DNA of 64,000 nucleotides from Trichostrongylus colubriformis (GCA_963978905.1 OZ022257.1:21783774-21847773); one strand, 5' to 3'. Positions 1 to 12,094 are shown, counted from the first letter of the stretch. The notes: generated by a model not told the origin, from the sequence alone. Translations and numbers: made by a program.

Positions 1-129
1 AAGTACAGTAGTGGGCTGGGATGTTGCGTTTCTGTAAATCGATCTGTTTTTCATCTACATATTCTATTATATTTCGATTCTATGGCGTTGCATTAGTAGA
101 TGAAAAATATACCGCGCTGGTACGATTAA

Positions 130-408
130 ATGCAGTTTATAAGACGCCTCATAATGACTGATGACATAGTACCCACGATCAGAGGTTTGAGCTCGCTTTG
201 GCTTAAAAAGTATGTATATACCATTTTGCCGATCGACGATAGCTTACTATTAACTAATAACCTGTCGCATGCGTCCATCTCGGGCTGTTCTATCGAAAAC
301 ATCGAAAGGAAAATTAAAATTTGGGAAGGATTGTACCGGTATGGTGTTTCCTCACGAGAGAAGCTCTCTGGTGGCAGTTCTTTTTTATATGGTAACCAAG
401 TGCCATAA
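130..408 (+). CDS. Candidate coding exon, unknown
   Basis: Open frame of 92 codons containing DDIVPTIRGLSSLWLKKYVY and SIENIERKIKIWEGLYRYGV, with a possible TATATG|GTAACC donor. The opposite strand is open over the same stretch, so neither strand is certain. No family recognised. Confidence 0.2.
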   Translation: MQFIRRLIMTDDIVPTIRGLSSLWLKKYVYTILPIDDSLLLTNNLSHASISGCSIENIERKIKIWEGLYRYGVSSREKLSGGSSFLYGNQVP

Positions 409-734
409 CAGTTATCGTGCGCGTTTGAAATCCAAAAAGATGGAATCGTTGGCGGCAAGTGTACGCATCACATGATAGTCCGAGAGGACGGCTCAACAAG
501 GTACAGAAGAGATCTAACCAATTAGGAAATGGGAAGACTTCCTTGAAAATCCTACCTACGGCACTCAAGTGAAGAACTTGAGGCTTTTACCCTCGTATTA
601 GTCATGTACCTCTGGAATAAGAAACTTCTGTGTATGTCACGCGGTTCAAAGCAGACTTTAAATCGACCTCAAACTCGGGTAAATAAACTATGCAAAGTAA
701 GTATTCGAGGAGACAAGCGAGATTTAGCACACGA

Positions 735-1085
735 AATCTTTGCCCTTACCTTCACTTGGATTGCATCGTAGTCAATTCCTTGCACTGCAGCAAGATAGAA
801 TGAAGGCTTACGTCTTGACCGTTTTGTATGCTCATTTATCATGCCGTACAGATCTAACCATAAGTCTGTGAGCATTGAAAAATGTTAACAAATAGCCTTC
901 ATAGCTCGTCCTTCCTGATCTAAAAAGCTCTTAGCGTTCAAATGTTAGCAAAATATTCATACATTGTGCTACAATCTAGAAAAATTGGATTTTGAATGAC
1001 TATACGGGTACAATAATCTCTTTCAAAAAGGCATTACCATTATGTTTGATAATCACGTCTGTGATAGGTTATTTTGTACGTTTCT
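735..1085. repeat. Dispersed repeat, copy 1
   Basis: About 350 bp aligning collinearly with 22270-22570. Shared segments include ATCTAAAAAGCTT..AGCGTTC, TTGTGCTACAATCTAG and ATCACGTCTGT. Clearly diverged. No TIRs or coding seen. Confidence 0.6.
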
Positions 1086-1472
1086 TCAAGCTAGATGCAA
1101 CCTTAGTCTGTAGTAAGGTGCGATAATAAGCACCTGCAAATGTTATTATCTGTTCCGTTCTGTTGAATTTTCGAGATCGCGAGAAGACAGCTCCAAACCG
1201 CTAAATATCCCTAAATCTCTGACCTGCCCACACAACGCTCATCTAACCAGTCTTTTTTGATGTTATCATGCAAATACTAGCTCACTTTGGAAAAAGTAGA
1301 GTCTGAGTGAAACGGTCCATTGCCAACTCGTTCAACGAACAGTTAAACCGACAGGCCAGAACGTTTGTCCAGTGTGGCCAACCCGTATATTTCATGCCTT
1401 GGCCAGCTGATTTTTTTTTTCGCGCTTCCAATCTACACTGCTTCACTTGATATCATTAGCTGTCACATGTAG

Positions 1473-1716
1473 TCATCGCACGGCGCCATTTCTCATTAAA
1501 ACACCCTTCAAATTACCGTAGTCCATGAAAGTGAAAGGGCATCGCTGGTTGGGTAGCAGAGCTACTGCTGCTGGAGTATCCTCGATAGCCTGAGCATGAG
1601 GGAACATCATTTCAGAACTTATGCGGCGCCGCACGATTACAACCGCTACGGGACCAACTTTGCATATTTCAACGTCGAAGTTTTGTTTCAATTCCTCCAC
1701 CGCCTCAAACTCGATA
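1473..1716 (-). CDS. Candidate coding exon, unknown
   Basis: Open - strand frame reading EAVEELKQNFDVEICKVGPV... and ...TPAAVALLPNQRCPFTFMDYGN, with balanced composition and no repeat match in the window. I do not recognise the family. Exon boundaries and neighbouring exons were not found. Confidence 0.25.
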
Positions 1717-2581
1717 TTTTATGGAATCCGTGGCACGCGGACCGCTTGCTCGCAGAACCCACTTTTTTATCTTAGTTCTTATTTTTCCTATTTTATACTT
1801 TTTTTGCTATGAGTTTGGTGTCTTCTGTTTGGGATCGCAGCTCCTTGGCTTGGAAGAGAAACCAATCTATTTCAGAGAGTATCTCTTAGTTTTCTTTGTC
1901 AAATTGATTTTTACTGACGTTCCAAGTAGAGCCAAAAAGCCGAGTGAGAAATTGGCTAGATGACATAGTGGTGCCCCGGCCCGTTGTCCTCTCGGTCCGA
2001 ATTCATTTACTATTTGATCAGTACCAATCAGTGCCAGCTAATACTCGACCCTTGTTCAGCTGTTTCCAACGGCCTCATGGAAGGCACCTGCATAGTCTTG
2101 AGATGGCTGTCAGTGGCAATTGAAAGTAATGGGCTCAGAAGATCCCTACTGCTTGGTTCGATGAACAAGAAGGATTAACAGACGTCGACGACGGCAGGTG
2201 CGGTGAAGGAAAACGCCGCCACAACCTGCGGAATAGCGTATCAACTGATGATGTATGACGCCCAGAGTTATGTGGGCAATTAATCGCAATCCGTCCACGG
2301 ATACGCGATTCCGAGCGAAGAGCAATGGGAGTGTGTGTGTGTTGTGGTAGACGAATGTGTGTATATGTGCATGTGAGTGTGACGGTTGGAGATAATCAAA
2401 TAGGGAGCTTCGTTGCCTTCTCCACAAGCTCCTTTCTTCATCCCTCCTCAGTCTCTGTCAGTCGGCACTAGACAAACGATGACCAATTGCTTTCTCTAAT
2501 CGAATACTCTTTTTCACTCCCTCTTATTGATTTCACCTCCCTTCTGCCGCTTTGTGACATTTTGCTTGTCGTCTTCTACGT

Positions 2582-2761
2582 ATGTTTTCTGAGAACATTG
2601 AGTTAACAGTGATCAGTCGTGATGTGAGCCGGCAACGATGGCCTAAATGGATAAGGGCGGAGCGACCGAGATCCAGCCGTTCGGTGTGTTCGTCCGTCGC
2701 CGTATCCGCGCTGCTCATCGTGACCTTACTAGTATTCCAAACGCCATCGAAGCCTTTGCAA
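2582..2761 (+). CDS. Candidate first exon with a hydrophobic segment
   Basis: An ATG at 2582 opens a frame of 60 codons. It contains a basic stretch (WPKWIRAERPRSSRS) followed by a hydrophobic run (VAVSALLIVTLLVFQTP), like a signal anchor. It ends at a CAAG|GTACTC donor in phase 1. The upstream 180 bp are rich in pyrimidine, as in a promoter or trans-splice region. PDE3 enzymes have an N-terminal membrane region and the first found pde-3 exon also needs phase 1, so this may belong to it; nothing proves the link. Confidence 0.3.
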
Positions 2762-3131
2762 GGTACTCCTGCAGGCCCAAATATGTATCTGTAGCAGTAC
2801 TGGATCCATTCAATCATCACAGCAGAGCAAAGCTCAAAAAGCGCTCCTTGTTGGAATATGCACGTGGTAGCTCCGCAGAATTTACATACAAAAGAGACAA
2901 ATGCAGAGAGTCAGCCACCAAAGCACTATTTCACATTTCATAAGGCAAGATCGGGGGATAGTGGTGGCTCTCCCATGAAAGCGCCTTGGCTTTTGGAAGC
3001 CGTACTGCAGGTCACACTGCTAATACTATAAGGGAAACAGGTTCAAAGTTTATATTGTGTCGGAATGGTACACCATAAACGAATCCGTTGCAGTCTACAC
3101 TCCAAAAGAATCGAAACAGAGTTTATTGTTA

Positions 3132-3760
3132 GGTTGTCGGAAAGTTTTTTTTTCGTTTTTTGAATCAATTCACTTCATCACTTCATTACAAAACATAGCG
3201 CATACTGAGAAACAAGGTAATCACCATCTTATTCTACCACTCTTCGCCACCTTTAGGCAAATTTGCTATGCCATCCGCACTCATAGAACTGATCTGGCTT
3301 CGATTTGAAGAAGTTGCACAAGCAGCGTTCCATGCTTCATTATCTAAGGTTTTTCTTTGAATGGCGTTAGATAAGGAATGAGAAAAGTTGATAATCTGAT
3401 GGACCAAGATTAGGGCTATAAGGTGGATGGGGCACCACTTCCCATCCAAGCTCGAGAATTCTTTAGCGACTCACTTTTCCAATATGTGGGCGAACATTAT
3501 CGGGCAGGAAACGAATCGTGTCATGGTTCGGACGTTTCTCTGTGATTTTCGCGACCAGAATACACGGCTGCTGAAAGTATAGGTCTGCTGTTAGCATAGT
3601 GTTGCGAGCCAGCAACGCATTCTTTGGTTGTCGACCTCGGATGGACGTCCTCACCGGTCAGAATCCTTGACATTGTCCAGAGTTGTACCACAAGTTCAGG
3701 CAAGTCCCAAAATGCATCGTTTATACGGCGACTGGATTCGGTTGCTGGGAGGCCATATTT
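3132..3760 (-). mobile_element. Mariner fragment, 3' half
   Basis: Left terminus GGTTGTCGGAAAG preceded by TA. The - strand encodes broken mariner transposase pieces (FLPDNVRPHIGK, WEVVPHPPYSPNLGPSDYQL, then the tail). These include the conserved NxRPH and PPYSPDLxPSDYHL motifs. Stop codons interrupt the frame. No matching right terminus. Confidence 0.8.
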
Positions 3761-3793
3761 GAAATAACATAGTAGAAGGCCCCGAAAGTACTC

Positions 3794-3930
3794 CTTTGAT
3801 ATAATTAATTTGCCGAAAGGGTATCCGGGAGATGAAGGGCAATAATACCTATAGATGCGTGTGAACTTGTACTACATGTATATGTACAGAAGAAATTGGT
3901 GGAAAGCAGTTTGGCAGGAAAAAGACGTTC
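3794..3930 (+). mobile_element. Mariner 3' tail fragment, opposite orientation
   Basis: Matches the inverse of 34395-34515 and the tail of 57190-57304 (GCGTGTG..CTTGTACTACATGTATATGTACAGAAGAAATTG). Together with 3132-3760 it makes a tail-to-tail arrangement like the one at 55890-57304. Confidence 0.7.
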
Positions 3931-4670
3931 TCAAAAAGTGAAAGAAAAGAACCTTCTCGCCAACCTAGTTCCAGCAATCAGCGTAAGATGCTACAAAAGT
4001 AAAAGTAAAATGGAGTGGAAACGGTCAGTTTAAGATGAATGGCAACAGTTCTTCCCAAAATATTACGCGTCTAGTAGGGCAACATATTTCATACATTTCA
4101 TATGGCTACTGATGATGCAAAGCGCGTAACAGTATCTGCGGTGTACCATTCTGACGCTCTCCAGATTTGCACATTAGAAGAGCCTTATGAATCTCACAGA
4201 ATTTTCTCCCAAATTCCGCATTTACAGCTACTGGAAGCCTGAATCCTCTGCAAACACAGACGATCATTCTCAACATCCGCAAAGCACACCGGGTAACATT
4301 GCTTAGAACCATCTATTCGATGTTTTGTGAGAAACGACTGCTTTCAGGAACCTCATCTGGTAGGCAGAGTCCAGTCACCAAGAAATCAGTGGCTTCGAAA
4401 GAAAGGTATGCGATTTTTGGATGATTTTAGTGATACGATAGTGTTGTGTGCGCTAGTCATTGCCCTTAAAAACACTAAGGACATGTAAACGATGTTCACA
4501 ATGATGAAATATTGGCACGTCACCATCTGTTTATCAGGATGGAAGGAGCAGGACCATCCTTCGACTTGCTAATGGTTGCGCTGTAATTGTTAATAGCCAC
4601 CGAAGGAAATTCCTTGAATTAACACAGCGCTAACCCTGTCCAACTGTTCTGTTTTCACTCAGCGTTGGTA
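3931..4670. other. No feature recognised
   Basis: AT-rich sequence with scattered short ORFs. No splice-framed coding, TIRs or repeats could be supported. Confidence 0.5.
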
Positions 4671-4672
4671 TA

Positions 4673-5568
4673 CAGGAAGTCCTAGAATTATGGACGCCTA
4701 AGTTCGTGTTTCTCTGTATACCTCTATACAAACTGTATCAGTGCTTTTTCTTTTATTTGCTGCTCAGTGGGTGCACAGGATCTTCTTCTACCAGAGCGAA
4801 ACTTGCTGGGGTGGAGCTGATGATATTTCTGAGATTTCAAAATCTTTCAAATGCTTTTTGCTTTGACGGTGACACGCCCCTCACCTTACCATTGTTCGAG
4901 CTAAGAAATTTTCGCGGCCTAAAATGCTAAAGGCAACCCATTGTAACTACAGCGTCTGGTTGAGTATATCATGCCGATAGGACGTTTGGGTATCTGAAAG
5001 CGGGTACCTGCTATGATTCGGGGTTCAATGATGAGTCGCTGTTGGTTTCCGTCGATTTCGGCGTAAGCTTGCGAGAATGTGAACATGAAGAACACGCTGC
5101 TAGTCATAATGAAGCGTCGGGCTCATTAGGACAATACTTGGCGAGTTTAACGCAAAGGCGCTTTAGTTATGGTATCAAACTGATTCACAAGCACTGCCGA
5201 CCCGATCTGTTCGCATTCGTCGGCATCTGTCAAACCTCTCAAAACATGATTCCATTGATACATTGATATCCTACCGGGGTCCTCAACTAAACGCAAGATC
5301 TGGCGACTGAGTCATCCTAGTGTAGAGTCACATAAGATAGACCCGGGGAAGATTTGGGATGCAGTGTATGGAAAAAGCGTGTAGCGTGTCAAGGGCGGCT
5401 GAGGGACTTGCTTGTATCCCTGTTGGCGCAGGACAAATCATGATATGACTGTTGTGCCTTGTTTTACATGATGTGAGTGAACTTATAAATAGGTTGATTT
5501 TTCATTCACTCTACTGACACACGCAAAATATTGCAATACCTTGGTGCGCGTAATTTTGGGGCACGCTG
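4673..5568. mobile_element. DNA transposon with CAGGGTGTCC-type TIRs, copy 1
   Basis: Termini CAGGAAGTCCTAGAATTATGGACGCC and the inverse ending GGTGCGCGTAATTTTGG..CTG are flanked by TA. Copy 2 at 12593-13430 is similar over its length in the opposite orientation. No transposase could be read. Flanking sequence (5569-5640) is also shared with copy 2, so both sit in an older repeat. Confidence 0.75.
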
Positions 5569-5960
5569 TACTAGTGAAAGTGATAACCAACCAGCTTTGA
5601 GTATGCCTTTATTAATTAAACGTTCAAGATTTGGATAGGTCCTCAACTAAAAGCACGGTCTGTCGACTCAGTTATCCTAGTACGGAGTAACATAGGTAGC
5701 CCTGGGAAAGAGACAAAGTTTGCCTGAGCTGGGTGCCAGGAAAGGAATTGCGAGTTTCACCACAGAAGTCTAGCTGCCATTTACTCGTTAATTTTTATTT
5801 ATTTGGTCAGACATGTTTAATCCTTTCTGCTTTACACAAAGTTTGAGTATGCCTTTATTAATTACAACGTTCGAGATTTGGATAGGTCCTCAACTAAAAG
5901 CACGGTCTGTCGACTCAGTTATCCTAGTACGGAGTCACATAGGTAGCCCTGGGAAAGATA
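5281..5960 (+). repeat. Three imperfect direct repeats of ~70 bp
   Basis: CCTCAACTAAAxGCAxGxTCTG..GACTxAGTxATCCTAGT occurs at 5281, 5641 and 5888. A fourth, inverted copy lies at about 12826-12893. The copies at 5641 and 5888 are nearly identical and share flanks. Confidence 0.7.
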
Positions 5961-6507
5961 CGGGAAGGAATGTGTGGAAAAGCTAGCGTGTCAAGGGTGG
6001 TTGAGTGATCAAGGGACCTGCTTGTATCCTTGTTTGAGCAGGACAACTCATGATATGACTGCTATATTTTGTTACACAAGATGTGAGTAAAATGTGAATG
6101 GGTTGATTTTGGCGCCCATGATTTCGGGTCACCATGTAGATGGTCAAAACCCACCATATTCAGAGCAGTATGGTTTTTATTATGCACTCGCAATTTTTTC
6201 AAATGTTCAAAATAAATGGTGATTTTTACTTGCACGAGCTCTTCAACCTACCCATTCACGAATAATGTCTACCAATGATCGCTATGCTGTGCTGTGAGCA
6301 GAAGTGAAATTGTGTCACCATATGGTCAAGGGCTTATCGCTGGAGTTGGCTTTCAAAGGCACAGCTAGGGGAATGTGGTAAAGCAGAAAGGATTAAACAT
6401 GTCTGACCAAATAACTAAAAATAAACAAACGAGTAAATGGCAGCTCGACTTCTGTGGTAAAACTCGCAATTCCTTTCCTGGGCACCCAGCTCAGGCAAAC
6501 TTTGTGT
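5713..6507. mobile_element. Inverted-repeat element, arms ~125 bp
   Basis: Arm 5713-5834 (ACAAAGTTTGCCTGAGCTGG...) is matched inversely by 6378-6507. The interior contains one of the 70-bp repeats. Non-coding. Confidence 0.7.
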
Positions 6508-6854
6508 TACATATGAGTTAGGTAATCCCACAAACAGGACAGGAATTGCCTCAGGAGCTCAAAAAAATCAAATCTCTGTGATGAAAATGTGGCGGTTCGA
6601 TGTCCACTTTACTTTTGAATTTGGACTAATGCCTGACAAGTGACAGTTTTCTTCCAATCGTTGTTCCAATCCTACTATGGTGGTACTGAATTCCTCAAGT
6701 ATTACATTTTGAACCAGTAATCGCTTGAGTAAAAAATTCAGAACCATTTTGCACCTTCTGTGATCAATATTATCAGCATAGCAGCGCTCTTATGACGTCT
6801 GTTTTTCATGAGGATATCCCAATAGCGCAAATTTTCAGTCAGTTTTAAACAGCT

Positions 6855-9381
6855 ACAATACCGCTCACATTTTTTGAAAAATCGACGGTGGTCGACGGAT
6901 TAAACGGCACAAACCGTCGCCCCGTCATAACTTCGTTAAAAATGGATAAAATGAGAAAAAATTAGAAGCGTTAGATTCGTCTCGATGAGTCGAATCCAAC
7001 GACCTCTGAGATGTCTGATTTTGATAAGTAGGTCACCAGCTTCTCGGTAAAAGCTGCAAAGATTTCTTTGAATTTACGCTCAGGCAAGGCTCCGATCTGT
7101 TTCGGCTTGCATTCACATGATCGATTGTTGCTCGCCCATGTTCTGCACAAACATTATTTTTTTAAGGGTTATTTTCAAGTTTCAGGATACTTCTCTGCAC
7201 GAAATTTCCACGACATTTTCGAGAGTTTGGAAGCTCATTTCGTCAGAATTGATGGATAAATTGAGAAGATAACTCACTTATCACAGACTACTGGTTACGT
7301 ACTGCAAGAATAACCTTGACTTCCGAATTACAGGCAAGCGCTCCTTCTGTGATGAAGCTTCAAACATCGGTAAACGGCGTACTTTGAACGCTGTATAATT
7401 TCCTTTCTCTTTCCTGAAATAACATTTGGATCAATGGAAATCGCACAAGGTCTTCGAATACAACATCCTACACTTCCAGAAAATGAAAGCGGCATTCAAA
7501 CAATGCACATAATCATGAATTTAAAAAGAGGGTTTATTGCACATGAAAGTATGAATGTGGACGTACACTAATTAATTTCAAATGAAACTTATACTGATGT
7601 ATTTAGTGTCAAAAATGCTGTTCATCGGTGTAAAGATCATCTCACTGCGAAAGTTTTGAACTTTTTCCACTGTTCTTGTTTTTTTTTAAGCGTTGTCGGC
7701 TCCAACGCCGCATGCCGACCCCTTAATTACTGTGCAACGCTCAGCCTAGATGAGGTCAGTAATACCTCGCGGTATTATCACATCACATGAATGCACAGTA
7801 TTGACCTGCAGAACTGCTCACTCTTCTTACTCAGTGATCCTCCCAGTCCCCTCCTTTTCAGAGGCCAGTTTGCTTCAATAACCGGTCGGAAGGAAGCAGG
7901 AGCACACAACTAATCACGAACACACGTTTGCAAACGTTGCATGCACCGAAGGATTCGAACCCCTACGAATCATTACTTCATGAGTGCCTGCGAACAACGG
8001 TCACTCGGCCTGCGCTATCCAACCGCTTGATAAGGGAACTCTGTTTCCGAGCATAGTGATAACGGACAGAGTGTGTTGGCATATGGAAACTCTCACAGTT
8101 GATTTCAATGAACAGTACCAAACCGACTCGTTAGAACAAGTGCGCTGCGGAATTATCACGTGAAGTTTTCTACATAATCGTGTTTCTGGTATCAATGCAC
8201 ACAATGCAGAAATTACTCATTCAAATGATAAATACACGAAGAAATTCGTAACCGCCGATCTATGATAAACTGTTAAAACAGAAAATCACTCATAAAAGTT
8301 CAAGTTATACAACACACTATATAATATATTTGAGGAAATTCTTTTTAAAAAAACTACCATCTAAGCAAAACTGTACAAGGCTGTGAACCAGTTCCTTTGG
8401 TTCGAAGGGGCTGTGAGCGGTTCTGAAGGCCAATAATGTGCATTCATGTGATGTGATAATACCGCGAGGTATTGCTGACCTCATCTGTGCTGAGCGTTGC
8501 ACAGTAATTAAGGGGTCAGCATGCGGCGTTGGAGCCGACAACGCTTGAAAAGAATACAAGAACAGTGGTAAAAGTTCGAAAACTTTCGCAGTGAGATGAT
8601 CTTTACACCGGTGAACAGCATTTTTGACACTAAATACATCAGTATAAGTTTCGTTAGAAATTAATTAGTGTACGTCCACATTCATACTTTCATGTGCAAT
8701 AAACTCTCTTTTCAAATTCATGATTCTGTGCATTGTTTGAATGCCGCTTTCATTTTCTGGAAGTGTAGGATGTTGTATTCGAAGACCTTGTGCGATTTTC
8801 ATTAATCCAAATGTTACTTTAGGAAAGAGAAGGGAAATTATACAGCGTTCAAAGTACGCCGTTTACCAATGTTTGAAGCTTCATCACAGAAGAAGCGCTT
8901 GCCTGTAATTCGGAAGTCAAGGTTATTTTTGCAGAACGTAGCCAGTAGTCTGTGATAAGTGAGTTATCTTCTCAGTTTATCCATCAATTCTGACGAAATG
9001 AGCTTCCAAACTCTCGAAAATGTCGTGGAAATTTCGTGCAGAGAAGTCTCCTGAAACTTGAAAATAACCCATTAAAAAATAATGTTCGTGCAGAACATGG
9101 GCGAGTAACAATCGAACATGTGAATGCAAGCCGAAACAGGTCGGAGCCTTGCCTGAGCGTAAATTCAAAGAAATCTCTGCAGCTTTTACCGAGAAGCTGG
9201 TGACCTACTTATCAAAATCAGACATCTCATAGGTCGTTGAATTCGACACATCGAGGCGAATCTGACGCTTCTAATTTTTTCTCATTTTATCCATTTTTAA
9301 CGAAGTTATGACGGGGCGACGGTCTGTGCCGTTTAATCCGTCGACCACCGTCGATTTTTCAAAAAATGTGAGCGGTATTGT
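6855..9381. repeat. Large foldback element, arms ~970 bp
   Basis: Left arm 6855-7826 and right arm 8409-9381 are inverse copies with high identity. Both carry the same 63-codon ORF (MNLRSGKAPxCFGLHSHxRL...), on + in the left arm and - in the right arm. The 582-bp centre holds a tRNA-like repeat. No target duplication was found. It may be a foldback transposon or two copies inserted head-to-head. Confidence 0.85.
7941..8033 (-). repeat. tRNA-derived SINE-like segment
   Basis: The - strand shows a pol III A-box-like GGATAGCGCAGGCCGAGTG and a B-box GGTTCGAATCC. It lies in the loop of the foldback. Confidence 0.5.
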
Positions 9382-9460
9382 ATTAATTCTTATTTCCGAT
9401 GTCTTTTCCATTCACAGCGTAGCAATCTCTGATATCATGGTAGTACCCTACAAGGTAAGA

Positions 9461-10031
9461 ACCCGACGTCGAAGTGGCCATTCAGGATGGGATAGGTGTG
9501 GTCCGACGTATTCTCGAACGATGATCTCGAACCTGCATTCCAAATTCGCAGAACGATTCTCTGAGCGAGTTGTGGAGGTTTTTTTTAAACAACAATGCTA
9601 TTATATGGTATGTTTGAAAGCCCGTAGCACGCGAGCCAGACGTTCTCGCGGCAAACCAGCGCGAATTCCGTGTTCAGGGCACCAACTGTCCTACGGGACA
9701 TGTTTTTAGCCGATTCGAAGCCTACTGGGTAGACCAAGAATTTCTCCGGAATTGGGTCAAATTCTCGGTAAGCCAAGAATTTTTCCGAAATTCGGTCATT
9801 CTTGACTTGGCTGAAAATGCCCCATGGGGTAGTTTGGTCCCCTGAACACAAAGATCGCACTGGTTTTGTGCGAGAACGTCTAGCTCGCGTGCGGGGTTCC
9901 AAACTTACCACATAATAGCTTGTTTTTTCGAAAAAACTCCATAATTCCGCTCAGAGAATAGCGTTCGAAGATACGTCGGATCATATGTATCCCATTTCAA
10001 ATGGCCATTTCGACCTCGGGTCCTTCCCTTG
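9461..10031. repeat. Near-palindromic foldback MITE
   Basis: Ends CAAGGTAAGAACCCGACGTCGAAGTGGCC and the inverse ..CCATTTCGACCTCGGGTCCTTCCCTTG. The arms run almost to the centre (about 9740/9765), leaving a very short loop. Short ORFs in it are arm artefacts. Confidence 0.75.
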
Positions 10032-11189
10032 TTAGCGAAATCGATCTCCAATTAAGCCTTTTAGCCTCTATAATCTCATATAGGCTCTGCGGTGAAGACT
10101 CACCCGTCCAAATAATGATCAGCCAACGGGAACTTTAATTTGTTGAGGAGGATATTAATCGAAAACTTGCTAATAGTGTAGTCAGAATGATGGAGGGGTA
10201 TTGGAAATCCACTCACAATCCGAAGACAATGTGCTCGCACACGAAGGCAACCTATCCTAAAGGCGGGGGTCAGTGAAAAATCGCTTTTCCTACCGCAATG
10301 ATGCTCTTCAAACCATTCTTGCATTGCCGACGAGGATGCTGGAATGGGTTTTTTCATGCTTTTGATTCTTCATCCCATCGACGTAATTTCCTCTCACTCG
10401 CGTTTTCGTTTTCCGCAGTGCAGATGTACTTCAGCATATCGAGTTAGGGATATGGGAAAATGGGGTTTTTGCAAGCAGCATATTCAAGTAATGAAAATCT
10501 ACACTTCCGAATGCTACTGAAGGTCAGACTATGGTGTGCTAGCAATAATTTCCGGGTAAGTGGGTCGATAGGAGAATCAAGTGAATCCCACTAGTCCCAA
10601 TTTTTCAAAATCGATTGAACTTTCATATTCCCTAAGTATTCTGGTGAATTGCTCTCATTGGGAGAGTAGAAAAGCCCGAAGAGAAAGCTGTGCCAGTTTC
10701 CAGTTTCAGGGAATCGGGAGAAGCGACGAAAGCGCTGGAACCTTTCCAATTATCTCCATTCCCTAGCCACTCTATCATTCTTGATTAGCGCTGGGTTGGT
10801 GCTTCTCTGGAGCATATTGAATCTGACACCTTATCCAAGCGGATACTCTTCGTTCTTGCACCCCTTTGTTTCTATTTTTGGGAATTTTGCCTTAGAAAAC
10901 TTTACTTCCAGTGCTGCTGATGACTGCTTTCCTTTTTTCTCCCTGCCGATCCCCTGGTGCCTCTGCGTTCGTGTTCGAGCTCGTAGCCACACTGCAAAAG
11001 TGTACAGTAATCTCTCGAGTTCCCGAAAAATGAATAGGATGGATAGTTTAACTCTCATTCGTAACGGGTGATTATATAGGACATTATCTTGCAGTATTCA
11101 TGTTTTGTCATGAGGCTATGCAAAAACATTTCCATACTTCTTGCAATTATGTTTGGGGATCTATATTTGTTTTTTGAGTTGTATGTGTC
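10032..11189. other. Stretch with weak coding candidates only
   Basis: Besides the exon candidate at 10460, the - strand between 10230 and 10345 has two tiny exon-like pieces (HPRRQCKNGLKSIIA and DRLPSCASTLSSD). They are separated by a 37-bp GT..AG intron. I could not connect them to anything. Confidence 0.3.
10460..10555 (+). CDS. Candidate small exon before a strong donor
   Basis: Thirty-two codons (MGFLQAAYSSNENLHFRMLL...NNFR) ending at CCGG|GTAAGT, with a stop just upstream. An acceptor (TTTCCAG) near 10708 could add a short Ser/Pro tail ending at 10765. No homologue recognised. Confidence 0.2.
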
Positions 11190-12094
11190 GGTTGAGCGGA
11201 AAGTCTTGACCGGTATCTCTCTTTTATTTTCAAAAAGTTGCAGGTTTACAACAATACAAGCTCATCAAACTAAATAGTCTCCATCATTGTCTAGAACATA
11301 TGTCCAGAGATTGGGCAGCTTTTCGATTCCCTTGGCCCAGAACTACGACGACTGCGACTCGAAAAAGTGGACGACTTTTGCTTCGAGATCCGACCACTCA
11401 TTGAATCGTTTGTTGCGAAGAAGAAGCTTCAAGGCGCGAAAAAGGTGGTAGTCGGATGGAGCCAAGCCTGGACAATAAGGGAGGTGTGGTAAGAATTCCC
11501 AAGACAGGTCGTTTCTGTGTAGACGGAGAAGCAAAGACTCACATACGCTGATTCTCGACGCTCTGTCCGATCGACGCAGAGCGTGTGGGATCCATCTCGA
11601 AAATATATTGCAATAATCGAAGCAATGAAGGCGGTCTACTACGGTCCTTTGGCTGCACACGAGTGTCGTCGACAATCCCCGAGTGGTAGCATACGGCTCC
11701 TCTTCTGAGACACTGCGTAGGGTTTCATCGTCCACAACAGTAGGGCGTCTGAAACGAGGTTGGTCTTCGGAGGAGATATCTCCTCTTCGGAAGCGCTGGT
11801 ACAAACGACGACCCGTTGATTTGGAGATGATGTTCGTCTTGAATGCAGCGCAGATATTGGCAGTAGCAGTCGTCGATCCGTGGTCTTGCAGGAATTCGTA
11901 GTAGACAATCGCTCGAGATGGCTTTGATCGATTGAGATCATGCTTACTTCATAACAGTACGCATGCGTTCATATAGGTCTTCAGGTGAAGCGTTGAGAAC
12001 CTTCTATCAAACCTTGGTGCTGCTGCACCCCACATCGCCTCTAAGATTTTAGAGAGAATGTAGAAAAAACCGGTCAGGACTTTCTGCTCATTAC
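11190..12094 (-). mobile_element. Mariner deletion derivative (~0.9 kb)
   Basis: Imperfect TIRs: GGTTGAGCGGAAAGTCTTGACCGG at the left and the inverse of GAGCAGAAAGTCCTGACCGG at the right. The - strand retains the N-terminal HTH region (VYYEFLQDH.., YQRFRRGDISSEDQPR) and the C-terminal tail (LPYCPGLAPSDYHLFRALK..). The join between them removes the catalytic core, so it cannot transpose by itself. Confidence 0.85.
11343..11804 (-). pseudogene. Mariner transposase remnant, catalytic core deleted
   Basis: A 153-codon open frame inside the element at 11190. The DNA-binding half runs to about residue 90 (RWIPHALRRSDRASRISVCE). It then joins directly to the C-terminal SWEFLPHLPYCPGLAPSDYH. The D..D catalytic residues of a mariner (normally about 345 aa) are missing. 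Confidence 0.85.

Larger units (their letters stand above)
1..2581. other. Stretch with no secure gene
   Basis: Holds two weak coding candidates and one dispersed repeat. From about 1950 to 2581 there is non-coding sequence with a GT-rich stretch (2328-2380) and a pyrimidine-rich leader before the ATG at 2582. Confidence 0.5.

Noticed and set aside
9308..9911. ORFs of 133 (+) and 108 (-) codons
   Set aside because: Mirror images produced by the foldback arms.
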